64,000 nucleotides of DNA from Zea mays. Its lineage: Eukaryota > Streptophyta > Magnoliopsida > Poales > Poaceae. The stretch lies in the NCBI RefSeq assembly GCF_902167145.1, contig NC_050096.1:270156622-270220621 (forward strand). Reading direction: 5' to 3'. This document shows positions 55,109 to 64,000 of this stretch, one piece after another. How positions within the stretch are numbered: position 1 is the first letter of the stretch; every line of letters starts with the position of its first letter. The notes beneath the pieces were generated by a model. The model did not search any database. It was not told the DNA's origin and was given only the letters and a program-made list of their open reading frames with translations. Position numbers and translations under genes: made by a program.

Positions 55109-58100
55109 ATGGAGGACCGTGAGTGGATGTACACGGGCTGTAGAGGAAGGAACGATGTCACCACTGAATGGATTAGAAAGACCGATGATTTCGTGGAACG
55201 TGCATATGGCGAAGCTGCTAAAGGAGCGAGTCTAGTCCTATGCCCATGCAGCAAATGTGACAACCGGAAAAGAAAACCAAAGAAGGCCATGGCAGAACAT
55301 ATTTGGAAGAATGGATTTACGCCGGACTATACTCGGTGGATATTTCATGGTGAAGAGAGAGGAGGTGTTGAGACAACGTGTCGAGGATTATGACGCGGAT
55401 GCAGGGGTAGCGGATATGTTGAACGACTATCAGGAGGCACAGTACACGGGAGGATGTATGGATGACGAGCCAGAGCCGACTGCAAAGGCGTTCTACGACA
55501 TGTTCGACGCGGCACAGAAGCCCCTTCACGGCCAGACAAAGGTTTCTCAACTGGATGCCATTGGGCGTGTAATGGCGTTCAAGTCGCAGTACAACATGAG
55601 TAGAGATGCATTCGATGGCTTGTTGACGGTTATTGGGAGTCTGCTTCCGGATGATCATGTTCTGCCAAAGAGCATGTACGAGGCACAGAAACTACTTCGT
55701 GCACTCAAGATGACGTATGAGCAGATTCATGCTTGTCTGAAGGGCTGCGTGCTATTTAGGAAAGAATACGCGGAGGCAAAGTATTGTCCCAAGTGTAATT
55801 CGTCTAGGTTTATGGAGGTAGACTCTGGTGATGGACAGAAGAGGCAGCTCGACATCCCCTTGACAATCCTACGACACCTTCCGTTCATACCGAGGATCCA
55901 GCGTCTTTACATGACAGAGGAATCCGCGAAACAGATGACATGGCACAAAAATGGAAAACGATACAATCCTGACAAGATGGTGCACGCATCAGATGGTGAA
56001 GCATGGAAACACTTTGATGACATTCACCGTGAGAAAGCCGAAGAGGCTCGTAATGTACGTGTTGCGTTGGCTACAGATGGGTTCAATCCCTATGGAATGA
56101 GCGCTGCCCCGTACACATGTTGGCTCGTGTTTGTTATCCCAATCAATCTCCCCCTGGTGTGTGCTTTCAAAGGCAGAATATATTCGTGTCGTTGATAACT
56201 CCCGGACACCCGGGGAACAAAATGGGCGTGTACATGGAGCCTTTGATCGATGAATTGGTACGTGCCTGGGAGGAAGGGGTATGGACATATGACCGAGCTA
56301 CGAAGACAAACTTCAGAATGCATGTTTGGTACCAGTACTCCATGCATGACTTATCGGCGTATGGGCTATTCTGTGCCTGGTGTGTTCACGGTAAGTTCCC
56401 ATGCCCAGTTTGCAAGGAAGCTCTCAGGTTCATTTGGTTGAAAAAGGGTGGCAAATATTCGTCCTTCGATAAACATCGACAATTTCTTCCTGCTGACCAT
56501 CCATTCCGCCTAGACATCAAGAACTTTACGAAAGGTGTCGTAGTGACAGACCGCCCACCTGCAACGATGACTGGTGCCGAAATTCGTCAACAGATAGATG
56601 GGCTCGTGGCCAATACAGAAGGTGGTTTTGTGGGATATGGTGAGCAGTATATGTCGACACATAAGTCTGGCTTGACTCGGCTCCCCTATTATGACGACCT
56701 GCTCCTTCCACACAACATTGACGTGATGCACACTGAAAAGAATGTTGTCGAGGCACTGTGGGCAACAATTATGGACATTCCTGATAAGTCAAAGGATAAT
56801 GTGAAGGCAAGAGTGGATCTGGCAGTGTTATGTGATAGACCAAAACTAGAGATGAAGCCGCCAAGTGGCGGAAAGACGTGGAGAAGGCCTAAGGCCAATT
56901 TCGTCCTAAGCAGGGCCCAGAGGAAGGAAGTACTTCAGTGGATCAAGATGTTGATGTTCCCTGATGGGTATGCAGCTAACCTGAGTATGGGGGTGAACTT
57001 ATCTACTATGCGAGTCTTAGGGATGAAGAGTCATGACTTCCACATATGGATTGAACGGATTCTTCCTGCGGTGGTTCGAGGCTATGTCCCTGAGCATGTC
57101 TGGCTAGCGCTTTCAGAGTTGAGCTATTTCTTCCGTTAGCTTTGTGCAAAAGAGTTATCTCGGACCGTGGTTGCAGACTTGGAAAGATTGGCCCCAGTGT
57201 TACTGTGTAAGCTTGAGAAGATATTTCCACCCGGCTTCTTCAATCCAATGCAGCATTTGATTCTTCATCTCCCCTATGAGGCACAAATGGGGGCCCGTGC
57301 AGGGACGTTGGTGCTATCCAATCGAGAGATGTCTAAAGACTATTCGAAAGAAATGTAGAAATAAATGCAAAATCGAGGCTTCCATTGTAGAGGCATACAT
57401 TCTAGAGGAGGTCTCAAACTTCACAACAACTTATTATGGTGACAAACTGCCGAGCGTGCATAATCCACCCCCTCGTTACAATGATGGCGACAATGAATCG
57501 AACCTTAGCATATTTCGAGGCCAACTCGGAAGCGTAAGTGGCTCGACCACCAAGACCCTGACACATGAAGAGTGGCGGCATATCATGCTATACGTATTGA
57601 CCAACCTTGAAGAGGTGACGCCATACATGGAACAATTTCTTCATGAATTCTGGCGTCGATCAAGGGACCCCACTCCACAGGAATATGACGCTCTTCTTAG
57701 AAAGGGTGCGAGAAATGGGTTGCCCGATTTCAGATCCTGGTTCAAACGTAAGGTACGTGCTTAGTTTGTAAAAGAGATACGTCTTTGAACTCAATTTAGC
57801 GTCTTTTAACTTGCGAATACTTGCAGGGCCAAAGAGATCCGTCTATGAGTGCCGAGTTGAGACAAGTAGCCAACGGCTTTGCTTATAGGGTCAAGAAATA
57901 TTCTGGGTATGACGTCAATGGATACCGTTTTCGCACAACACACTACGACAAAAGTCGGCCCAATCGGAAAACAACGTGTTCTGGAGTCTTTACGCCGGGC
58001 CTTGACAATGTCGATTATTTTGGACGAATCGAAGAAATATATGAGCTCAATTTTTATGGTTCCAAACCTCTTACTCCAGTGATATTCAAATGTCATTGGT

Positions 58101-58609
58101 TTGACCCTCAAGTGACGAGACGGACACATTCTAATCTTGGGATAGTCGAAATTCGACAAGATTCCACCTTAGCAGGAGACGATGTCTATATCGTGGCCCA
58201 ACAGGCCACACAAGTGTATTATCTCCCATATGCGTTTCAAACGAAAGAACATCTTAAGGGTTGGGATGTTGTGTATAAGGTATCGCCGCATGGGAGGTTA
58301 CCTGTTCCTAACGATGAAGATTACAACTTAGACCCGGACACATATGATGGAGAGTTCTTCCAAGAAGATGGGCTAGAAGGGCGATTTGAGATAGACTTAA
58401 CTGAAGCTATCGGAATGGACGTAGATATTGAAATGGTTGTTGATGAGGAGGATGATGAGGTGCAAAATGATAATGACTTAGTAATCCTTGAAGGCAATGA
58501 CATTAATGACGAGGTTGCGTCTTTCGATGGCGTTGAGATTGAAATGCTTGATAGTGATGATGAGAGTTATGATCCGGCTAACCCCGACACATATGAAGAT
58601 TATTTTTAA
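55109..58609 (+). pseudogene. TNPD-like CACTA transposase (TNP2 + DUF4218 + DUF4216)
   Basis: ATG 55109 starts MEDREWMYTG, the usual TNPD opening (transposase-associated domain, CPCSKCDNR). Transposase_21 follows: LKMTYEQIHACLKGCVLF, KYCPKCNSSRF, LPFIPRIQRLYM, PGHPGNKMGVYMEP, LPYYDDLLLPHNIDVMHTEKN. DUF4218 (57160-57480: KIFPPGFFNPMQHL, YYGDKLPSV) and, after an intron (57756-57828), DUF4216 (GYRFRTTHYDKS, FKCHWFDP, VYIVAQQATQVYYL) with an acidic tail complete it. Breaks are frameshifts near 55365, 56150 (C-run) and 57285, and a TAG for expected CAG at 57137-57139. It would cut and join CACTA ends; it is not functional as read. Confidence 0.88.
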
Positions 58610-58711
58610 TCGATGTAATGCTATATGACTTTTTATTTCGCACCTATTTTTAAATACATCTTTTTATATGTGCTTATTTGTTTACTCTTAATTGCAGGTT
58701 GTTGGAAAAAT

Positions 58712-61281
58712 ATGGTGGGCGGTTTCCTGAGGAGGAGGAGGGGGAGGAGGAGTAGGACGGCGGACGAGGCAGAGCAGGCAGCGCAGCAGGACGAGGCAGA
58801 GTAGGCAGCACAGCAGCAGGCGACGCCTCAGGACGACGACGACCAGCAGCAGGACGACGACGACCAGTAGCAGGACGCCTCAGGTTCATGCGGCTCTAGT
58901 TCGAGGAGCATCTACCTGCGAGGCCCCGCGAGTCTCCCTCAGCGTCCCATACTTCGAGACAGATGGCCGCTGATTCGGCCGGAAGGGGAGAGGTATGTAA
59001 CTTTATGTTCTTTATTCTTGTTCATATTATGTGTTCAAAATCATAATATAAACTAATACTTTTTATTTATCACTTGGACAGGTCTTGGACGGTTTTGGAT
59101 TATGCTGGGGGTCATCGTCGCCCCCCCCAATGGCATCCTCGGCCTGCTGTGCAGGGAACACTTCCCTGGACTTGTGGAGTACGCCGGAGTGACGAGCCCA
59201 GCCTTCACCTTCGACCACTATGCCGTCGCCCCCGATGCAGTAGACCGGGACGGCAGGGAATTCAATAACAAGGCGGAGCGGGTAAAGCAAGAGCTGTGGG
59301 TAAGTCTTAGTATAATGTAAAATATGTCGCATTCGTTGCAAATTTTTGAAATAATGTATGGATACATAGTTTTGTATGCAGGATTTCTTCAGATGCGATG
59401 CTGGATACGAGGCTAGGGCGGATGTGGTGGCCACCACGAGCTGTAAGAAGCTCGTCGTGGACATGCACTATGAGGCCCGCATCCAGGCCATCATCACCTA
59501 CCACAGCTCCGTCCTTGGGGAGAGGGTGACCAAACCTCAAGCCCGAACCATGTCGTTGACCAGGGAGCAGTACCTGCAGGTAAAGTCATGCATGTTTGGT
59601 ACCAGTACTCCATGCATGAATTTTATTTTATCTTCTGATATGCACTTTACGTGTTTACTTTGTAGATGATTCCACATTGGTGTGCCGCACATCCTCTGTG
59701 CTGGGAGCAGATGGTGGATAGGTGGTGTTCGGCTGAGTGGGACGAGGCGCACACAGCTAGCCGGGAACGACGTTTGATGATGCAAGGCCCCTCCCACCAC
59801 CAAGGCAGCCGAAGCCTAGGCCAATATGCCGAAGCATGGGTACGCCACCTTTTTTATTTAGATATATAGCACTAAGTTAGATATTATTTCTAACTATCTC
59901 GTTGGTTTTCGTTGCAGTCGGCGTCACATGGTGGCAGGCCTTGCTCCACCTTCTCGGCCTATGCTATGGCTAGGGATGGGCGTTCGGGTTACCCGAAAAT
60001 TTCGGGTCGGGTAATTCGGGTTTTTAAAATTTCGGGTTTTGAGAATCGATACCCAAAATTACAATGGGTTTTGCAATACCCGAAATTTCGGGTACCCGAA
60101 ATTTCGGGTTCGGGTTCGGGTATTCCCGAACTACCCGAACTATTGTGTCGGCTTCATAAAAATACATACGCCCTATTAAATTAGTAAAAAAATATAGTTT
60201 GAATAATGATATACATGGACATATAAAACACAAGCAATCTACAATCACAAGTTATGTACACATACACATAATTATAAATGTACAAATTAATAATTAAGTA
60301 TGACATGAGCACATGACACATGAAAGTTCGGGTAATTCGGGTACCCGATTGTGATACCCGAATTACCCGAACTAAATTCGGGTTTTGCAAGTTGCTACCC
60401 GAAATTCCCGAACATAATTTGGGTTTCGGGTATTTCGGGTTCGGGTTCGGGTTCGGGTATTTCGGGTTCGGGTTTCGGGTTACGGGTTTTTTGCCCAGCC
60501 CTAGCTATGGCCCATAAGGGTAAGGCGACGTCCGACGTCACCTACAACCCGGATGACGGGCCCGAGGCCTACACCAACCCCGCCGTCTACAGCCGCCTCC
60601 ATGACTACACCGCCATGGCGCAGGAGGTCCATGGCCCAGACTATGATCCGAGCACCGAGCCGATCGACCCCGATGTGCTCATGAGGGTCGGAGGAGGCAA
60701 GAGACATGGGCGGTACTGGATTGCCGACGGGGCAATCGACTCGTCCTCCACTCCCACTCTGTCTCAGGTGAGAGCAAGGAGCACGGGCTCGAGTCCAGCC
60801 ATACGACCTCGGCACGACAACTCACAGCATCGCATACAGCAACTCGAGGTTAGTGCTTCTGTAACTCGTCCTTCCTTGAGTTATATACCTACTCTTTGAG
60901 TTACTATAACGTTGGCTTGTAATGTTACAGACCCAACTAGAAGAAGAGAGGAGGGAACGTCACGAGATGGAGGCGAGGATGATGGCGGAGCGAGAGGCGG
61001 AGCGCCGGGCAGATCATCAGAGGATGGCGGAGATGTTCCAGTACATGCAGAGCCTTGGCACCGCACAGGGCATCGTTCCGCCACCTCCATTGTTCCCTCC
61101 AGTTGACCCTGATCTCTTCCACACTCCTGTGAGTATCAAAATTGTAGTTAGATGTTTGTAATGCATCTGGTATAACACATGCAATCTCTTCTCTGTGCAG
61201 GGCCAATCTGGGGCGGCATCCAACAACCCTCCGGAAGGGTTCAGCCCAACGCAGCCCCGGTCAAACCGCCCACCTCCATGA
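58712..61281 (+). pseudogene. TNPA-like CACTA protein (plant Transposase_24 / Ptta type), exon split by a MITE
   Basis: Exons with clear AG/GT borders. The 5' exon at 58712-58992 is Arg then Gln/Asp-rich, with stops at 58801 and 58867. Others are about 59082-59299 (PPNGILGLLCREHFPGLVE), 59382-59579 (DFFRCDAGYEARADVVA), 59666-59838 (MIPHWCAAHPLCWEQMVDRW), 59918-60850 (SAYAMA / HKGKATSDVTYNPDDG), 60931-61128 (a Glu/Arg-rich coiled coil) and 61201-61281. The family binds subterminal repeats. The hAT MITE at 59971-60503 interrupts the fifth exon; leaving out it and one duplication gives a continuous frame. Stops in the first exon suggest loss of function. Confidence 0.75.
59971..60503. mobile_element. 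hAT-type MITE in TNPA-like exon (533 bp)
   Basis: TAGGGATGGGC at the left and inverted GCCCAGCCCTA at the right, with a perfect 8-bp duplication GCTATGGC (59963-59970, 60504-60511). Subterminal zones are made of TTCGGGTTCGGG and ACCCGAAATTTCGGG words; the centre (60170-60320) is AT-rich and non-coding. Confidence 0.92.
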
Positions 61282-61565
61282 GTGTTGTGTTTTCATTGTT
61301 TTAGACTTCAGAACTTATGTATAATACTTATGTCTGTGTTTGATACTTATGTGAGAGCTTGCGACGTTTGAGACTTATGTTTGTGTTTAATACTTGTGTT
61401 GAACACTTATGTTTGTGATGGATATTTATGTTTGTGGTGACAGTTTTATGTTTGTGTTGGCTATTTATGTCTGTGATGATATCTGTGATGTATATATGTG
61501 ATATATATGTGATATCTTCTGTTTGTGTGGATGGAATACAAAAAACAAATAAAAAGGTATATACT
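61282..61565 (+). other. CACTA-B 3' untranslated/spacer region
   Basis: AT-rich with many TTATGTTTGTG-like repeats (roughly every 20-30 bp between 61310 and 61480). No gene seen. Confidence 0.55.
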
Positions 61566-62119
61566 GGTCACTTTGCCGAGTGTAACACTCGGCAAAGAGG
61601 CGCTTTGCCGAGTGTCAGGGTCATAACACTCGGCAAAGAGCACAGACCTGGGCACCGGCTTAGGTTCTTTGCCGAGTGTTATGTCGCTGGCACTCGGCAA
61701 AGAGGTCGGCTTTGCCGAGTGCCGCACAGAACACTCGGCAAAGAGCCTGACATGGGGACCCTCTCTGGTGGGCTCTTTGCCGAGTGCTGCCTGGACGACA
61801 CTCGGCAAAGATAACTTCTTTGTCGAGTGTCACCAGGGACACTCGGCAAAGCCGCCTTCTCCGTCACACGGCGCCGTAACGGCCGCTTTTCTTTGCCGAG
61901 TGCTCCCTGGCACTTGGCAAAGAGGTTTGCCGAGTGCCCGAGAAAAAGCACTCGGCAAAGAAGGCTTTGCCGATGCACTGTTTGCCGAGCCTTCTTTGCC
62001 GAGTGTCACACTCGGCAAAGCCTTTGCCGAGTGTCACACTCGGCAAAGCCTTTGCCGAGTGTTTTTAAGGTTTCGCCGAGTGCTTCAGGCACTCGGCAAA
62101 GCGATTGATTCCGGTAGTG
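61566..62119. repeat. CACTA-B right subterminal repeat array and terminus
   Basis: About twenty TTTGCCGAGTG/CACTCGGCAAA words, densest at 61920-62100, ending in GATTCCGGTAGTG. Spurious short frames here all come from the repeat. Confidence 0.9.
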
Positions 62120-62607
62120 ACTATACATCATGAACTCCTTATATAGTTACAGGACGGTCTTGTTTCTTTATCAGTACACTTTATATATGTTTTATGTAAT
62201 AACTAATACATAAAATACTTATAGTGAAAGCTAAATTAACAACCGTATACATGCAGTTTATCTGTTTATATCGGTGTCAATAATTAACACAATAGGAAGT
62301 AAAATATTCAAAATCTAACAGAGTTGCTCTTTTTCATACTCTTTATAGTGGTGGATGCATGTAGGACGAGAACTCATAGAGGAACAAAATACCACATGAC
62401 AAGTGAAGTTATTAGATTCGTCACTAAATATATTAATATATTTTTTATAATGTATCTATTTAGAAGAACATAATTGTCAAATCTTTTTTTAATTTGTATA
62501 AAGTAAATTCAAAATATTTTAACTCTGACAAGGTGTGAATATATGCAACTCTTTGTAATATAGGGGATGTAATTATTACATTGCATGTAAAGCGATCTAT
62601 TTCCCGT
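62120..62607 (+). other. AT-rich upstream region of the LOG gene
   Basis: Single-copy-looking DNA between the CACTA end and the LOG core promoter. No gene. No cis-element can be named with confidence. Confidence 0.55.
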
Positions 62608-62618
62608 GCATAAATAGG
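62608..62618 (+). promoter_or_regulatory. Putative TATA element of the LOG gene
   Basis: GCATAAATAGG lies 134-144 bp before the start codon, followed by CT-rich leader sequence (CTCTCTGTCTCTCCCTCTCC), a plausible plant core promoter and 5' leader. Confidence 0.5.
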
Positions 62619-62751
62619 TACCGAGCCATCGACCATCGAGGACCTCGTAAAGGGAATATCCACAGACCTCTCTGTCTCTCCCTCTCCCGTGGGTAGCAGG
62701 GTGGGTAGCTCTCCTCCTCCTCCTCCCCCTCCCCGGCCGTGGTCCGTGGGT

Positions 62752-64000
62752 ATGGAGGAGAATCAAGAGAAGTTTGCTCCGGAGAGCAGCGGCGGCGACG
62801 GTGGTGGCTCGGTGAGAACGATCTGCGTCTTCTGCGGCAGCAGGCCGGGGAACCGGCCGTCCTTCAGCGCTGCGGCGCTCGACCTGGGGAAGCAGCTGGT
62901 GAGCGAGAGTCATGTATCAGCTAACTACTTCAATTCGTCAGCCAATGTATTCCAAATGCTTGCTTAATTACTTGCGCATGCAGGTCGAGAGGCAGATGAA
63001 CCTGGTGTACGGCGGCGGCAGCGGCGGGCTGATGGGCCTGGTGTCCAAGGCCGTCTACGAAGGCGGCCGCCACGTCCTCGGGTAATGTAATATATAGATT
63101 GAGCGACGCAACGCAAGCTAGCTAGCACTTCCTTTTTCACTCAGTTCTTCATCGTCTCTCTCCCTCTCGCCCCTGCTCATGCTGCATGTGTTCATGCAGG
63201 GTCATCCCTACCGCCCTCCTACCTGAAGAGGTAGTAATGCCGAATCTCCGTCGTTCTGGCCTGTCGTCGCACGAGCTAGCTAGGAAACCACCTGCACGGG
63301 TTTCAGTGTGTGTGTGTGTGCGCGCGCATGAACTAAACGTGTACGTGTGTGTGTGGACGACCTGCTGCAGGTGTCAGGGGAGACATTGGGAGAGGTGAAA
63401 GTGGTCAGGGACATGCATCAGCGCAAGGCGGAAATGGCGAAACATGCCGACGCTTTCATCGCCCTGCCAGGTCAGTCGTTAGCTAGTAATACTGTGTACC
63501 AGCAGTATTGTATTGTTCTGGATTTCGTTCTTGCTAAGACGACAACAGCTATCGCCTTCGTCGTCGCTAGCTAGTAATTAATGTATAGTGTTAGCAGTGT
63601 GAGGGCATGTACAGTGGGTATCTTAAGTTGTGTCTTAGAGTGTGTCTACGGGGGTGAATGTAAAAAATCTCAAGACATGTATCTTGACGAAGACACAGTG
63701 TCTTAGCTCTATATTCGAGACAGGAGACTATCTGATTGGTCACTTTAATTTATTGAATGCTCTGATTGGTACAATGAATATGGTAAGACACATGTTTTAG
63801 ACATGACCACTGTATTATGTTGTGTTTTAGTTGTGTCTTATACTTGGAGTACCGTGCAGCTGTATCTAGGTTGTACATGCCCTGATAGCGTCGTGCTACA
63901 CGTTGTAGTGGACAGCTAGCTCTTGATTAAGAGCCGAATGGTCGATCTAGCTGCTAGTTGTCTATATACATAACTAAAACATGCGCACGCAGGTGGTTAC
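62752..64000 (+). CDS. LOG: Cytokinin riboside 5'-monophosphate phosphoribohydrolase (LONELY GUY-like), 5' part
   Basis: LOG enzymes convert inactive cytokinin nucleotides directly to free-base cytokinins in the cytosol. Exons read as 62752-62898, 62984-63081, 63200-63230, 63371-63470 and 63993 onward, all with AG/GT borders and phases that fit. The protein has [11 protein letters not shown], then [87 protein letters not shown], then Y at the window edge. That is the lysine decarboxylase-like fold up to the PGGxGT motif; about 128 of the usual 200-240 residues are here. ATG 62752 is the first in frame, since the in-frame codon at 62689 is GTG. No lesion is seen. Exact paralogue unknown. Confidence 0.9.
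63603..63882. mobile_element. MITE in LOG intron 4 (280 bp)
   Basis: GGGCATGTACA at 63603 is matched by inverted TGTACATGCCC ending at 63882 (one extra T/A outside is not shared), with TGA on both sides (63600-63602, 63883-63885). The interior has GTGTCTTA/TAAGACAC words. The 3-bp duplication suggests a PIF/Harbinger origin, although TGA is not the canonical TTA. It lies within the intron and does not touch splice sites. Confidence 0.65.

Larger units (their letters stand above)
52760..62119 (+). mobile_element. CACTA element B, complete ends, decayed genes
   Basis: The left end CACTACCGGAATT at 52760 and inverted AATCCGGTAGTG-type right end (ATTCCGGTAGTG, to 62119) are flanked by a 3-bp duplication ACT (52757-52759, 62120-62122). 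Subterminal zones on both sides are packed with TTTGCCGAGTG in both orientations. It encodes a TNPD-like transposase (55109-58609) and a TNPA-like protein (58712-61281) on the plus strand. A 457-bp-arm hairpin and a very GC-rich block lie before TNPD, and a hAT MITE sits in a TNPA exon. Length 9360 bp. Confidence 0.93.

Noticed and set aside
61428..62133. Short ORFs rich in Cys-Arg-Val-Pro words
   Set aside because: Translations of the TTTGCCGAGTG subterminal repeat in different frames.
62689..62751. Upstream start for the LOG protein
   Set aside because: The in-frame codon at 62689 is GTG, not ATG, and the extra residues would be a Pro/Ser run; ATG 62752 fits LOG N-termini.

Overview
The window is nuclear DNA of a large-genome grass, almost certainly maize (Zea mays) or a very close relative. 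The evidence is the nested LTR retrotransposons of families typical of maize intergenic space (Opie/Ji-like Ty1/copia, Tat-like Ty3/gypsy, a gypsy-type element with 3.3-kb LTRs), CACTA, MULE, hAT, Tourist and Stowaway elements, and spliced plant genes. The only apparently functional host gene is a LONELY GUY (LOG) cytokinin-activating enzyme at the right edge (62752 to beyond 64000), cut off inside its PGG motif. The only apparently intact autonomous transposon is the Ty1/copia element at 20350-29334.

Layout, left to right. 1-1170 is the 3' part of a copia-type LTR lying against a broken CACTA element (1171-6710). That CACTA has a degenerate TNP2 transposase joined to a Ulp1-like protease region, and carries an intron-containing fragment of the ribosomal protein S4 gene. 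6711-7513 is intergenic. A Pack-MULE (7514-51674) holds a fragment of a plant VWA/RING E3-ligase gene. Its two halves lie 43 kb apart because a non-autonomous gypsy-like element (8218-51360) landed in the captured exon. The right LTR of that element was hit by a Tat-like gypsy element (16549-48503) and by a hAT element (49881-51315). The Tat element in turn took two copia elements: one intact on the plus strand (20350-29334) and one damaged on the minus strand (37061-46034). Target-site duplications were found by eye for nearly every insertion, so the order is firm: MULE, then long-LTR gypsy, then Tat gypsy, then two copias.

51684-52759 is intergenic with two seemingly identical Tourist MITEs. 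52760-62119 is a complete but degenerate CACTA element with TIRs, a TTTGCCGAGTG subterminal array, a 457-bp-arm hairpin, TNPD-like and TNPA-like genes, and a hAT MITE in a TNPA exon. It ends about 630 bp upstream of the LOG start codon and so forms the distal boundary of the LOG promoter.

How the parts relate. Most genes here are transposon genes acting on their own elements. Only the first copia has gag and pol without visible lesions; the rest carry stops, frameshifts or deletions. The least routine signals are a 5S rRNA-derived internal promoter lying antisense in the 3.3-kb LTRs, a dsRBD-like plus coiled-coil ORF in place of gag-pol in that same element, two independent gene captures (RPS4 by CACTA, VWA-RING by MULE), the long hairpin, and a conserved out-of-frame gag/pol junction in both copias. 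All family assignments are from reading motifs; no database search was run.
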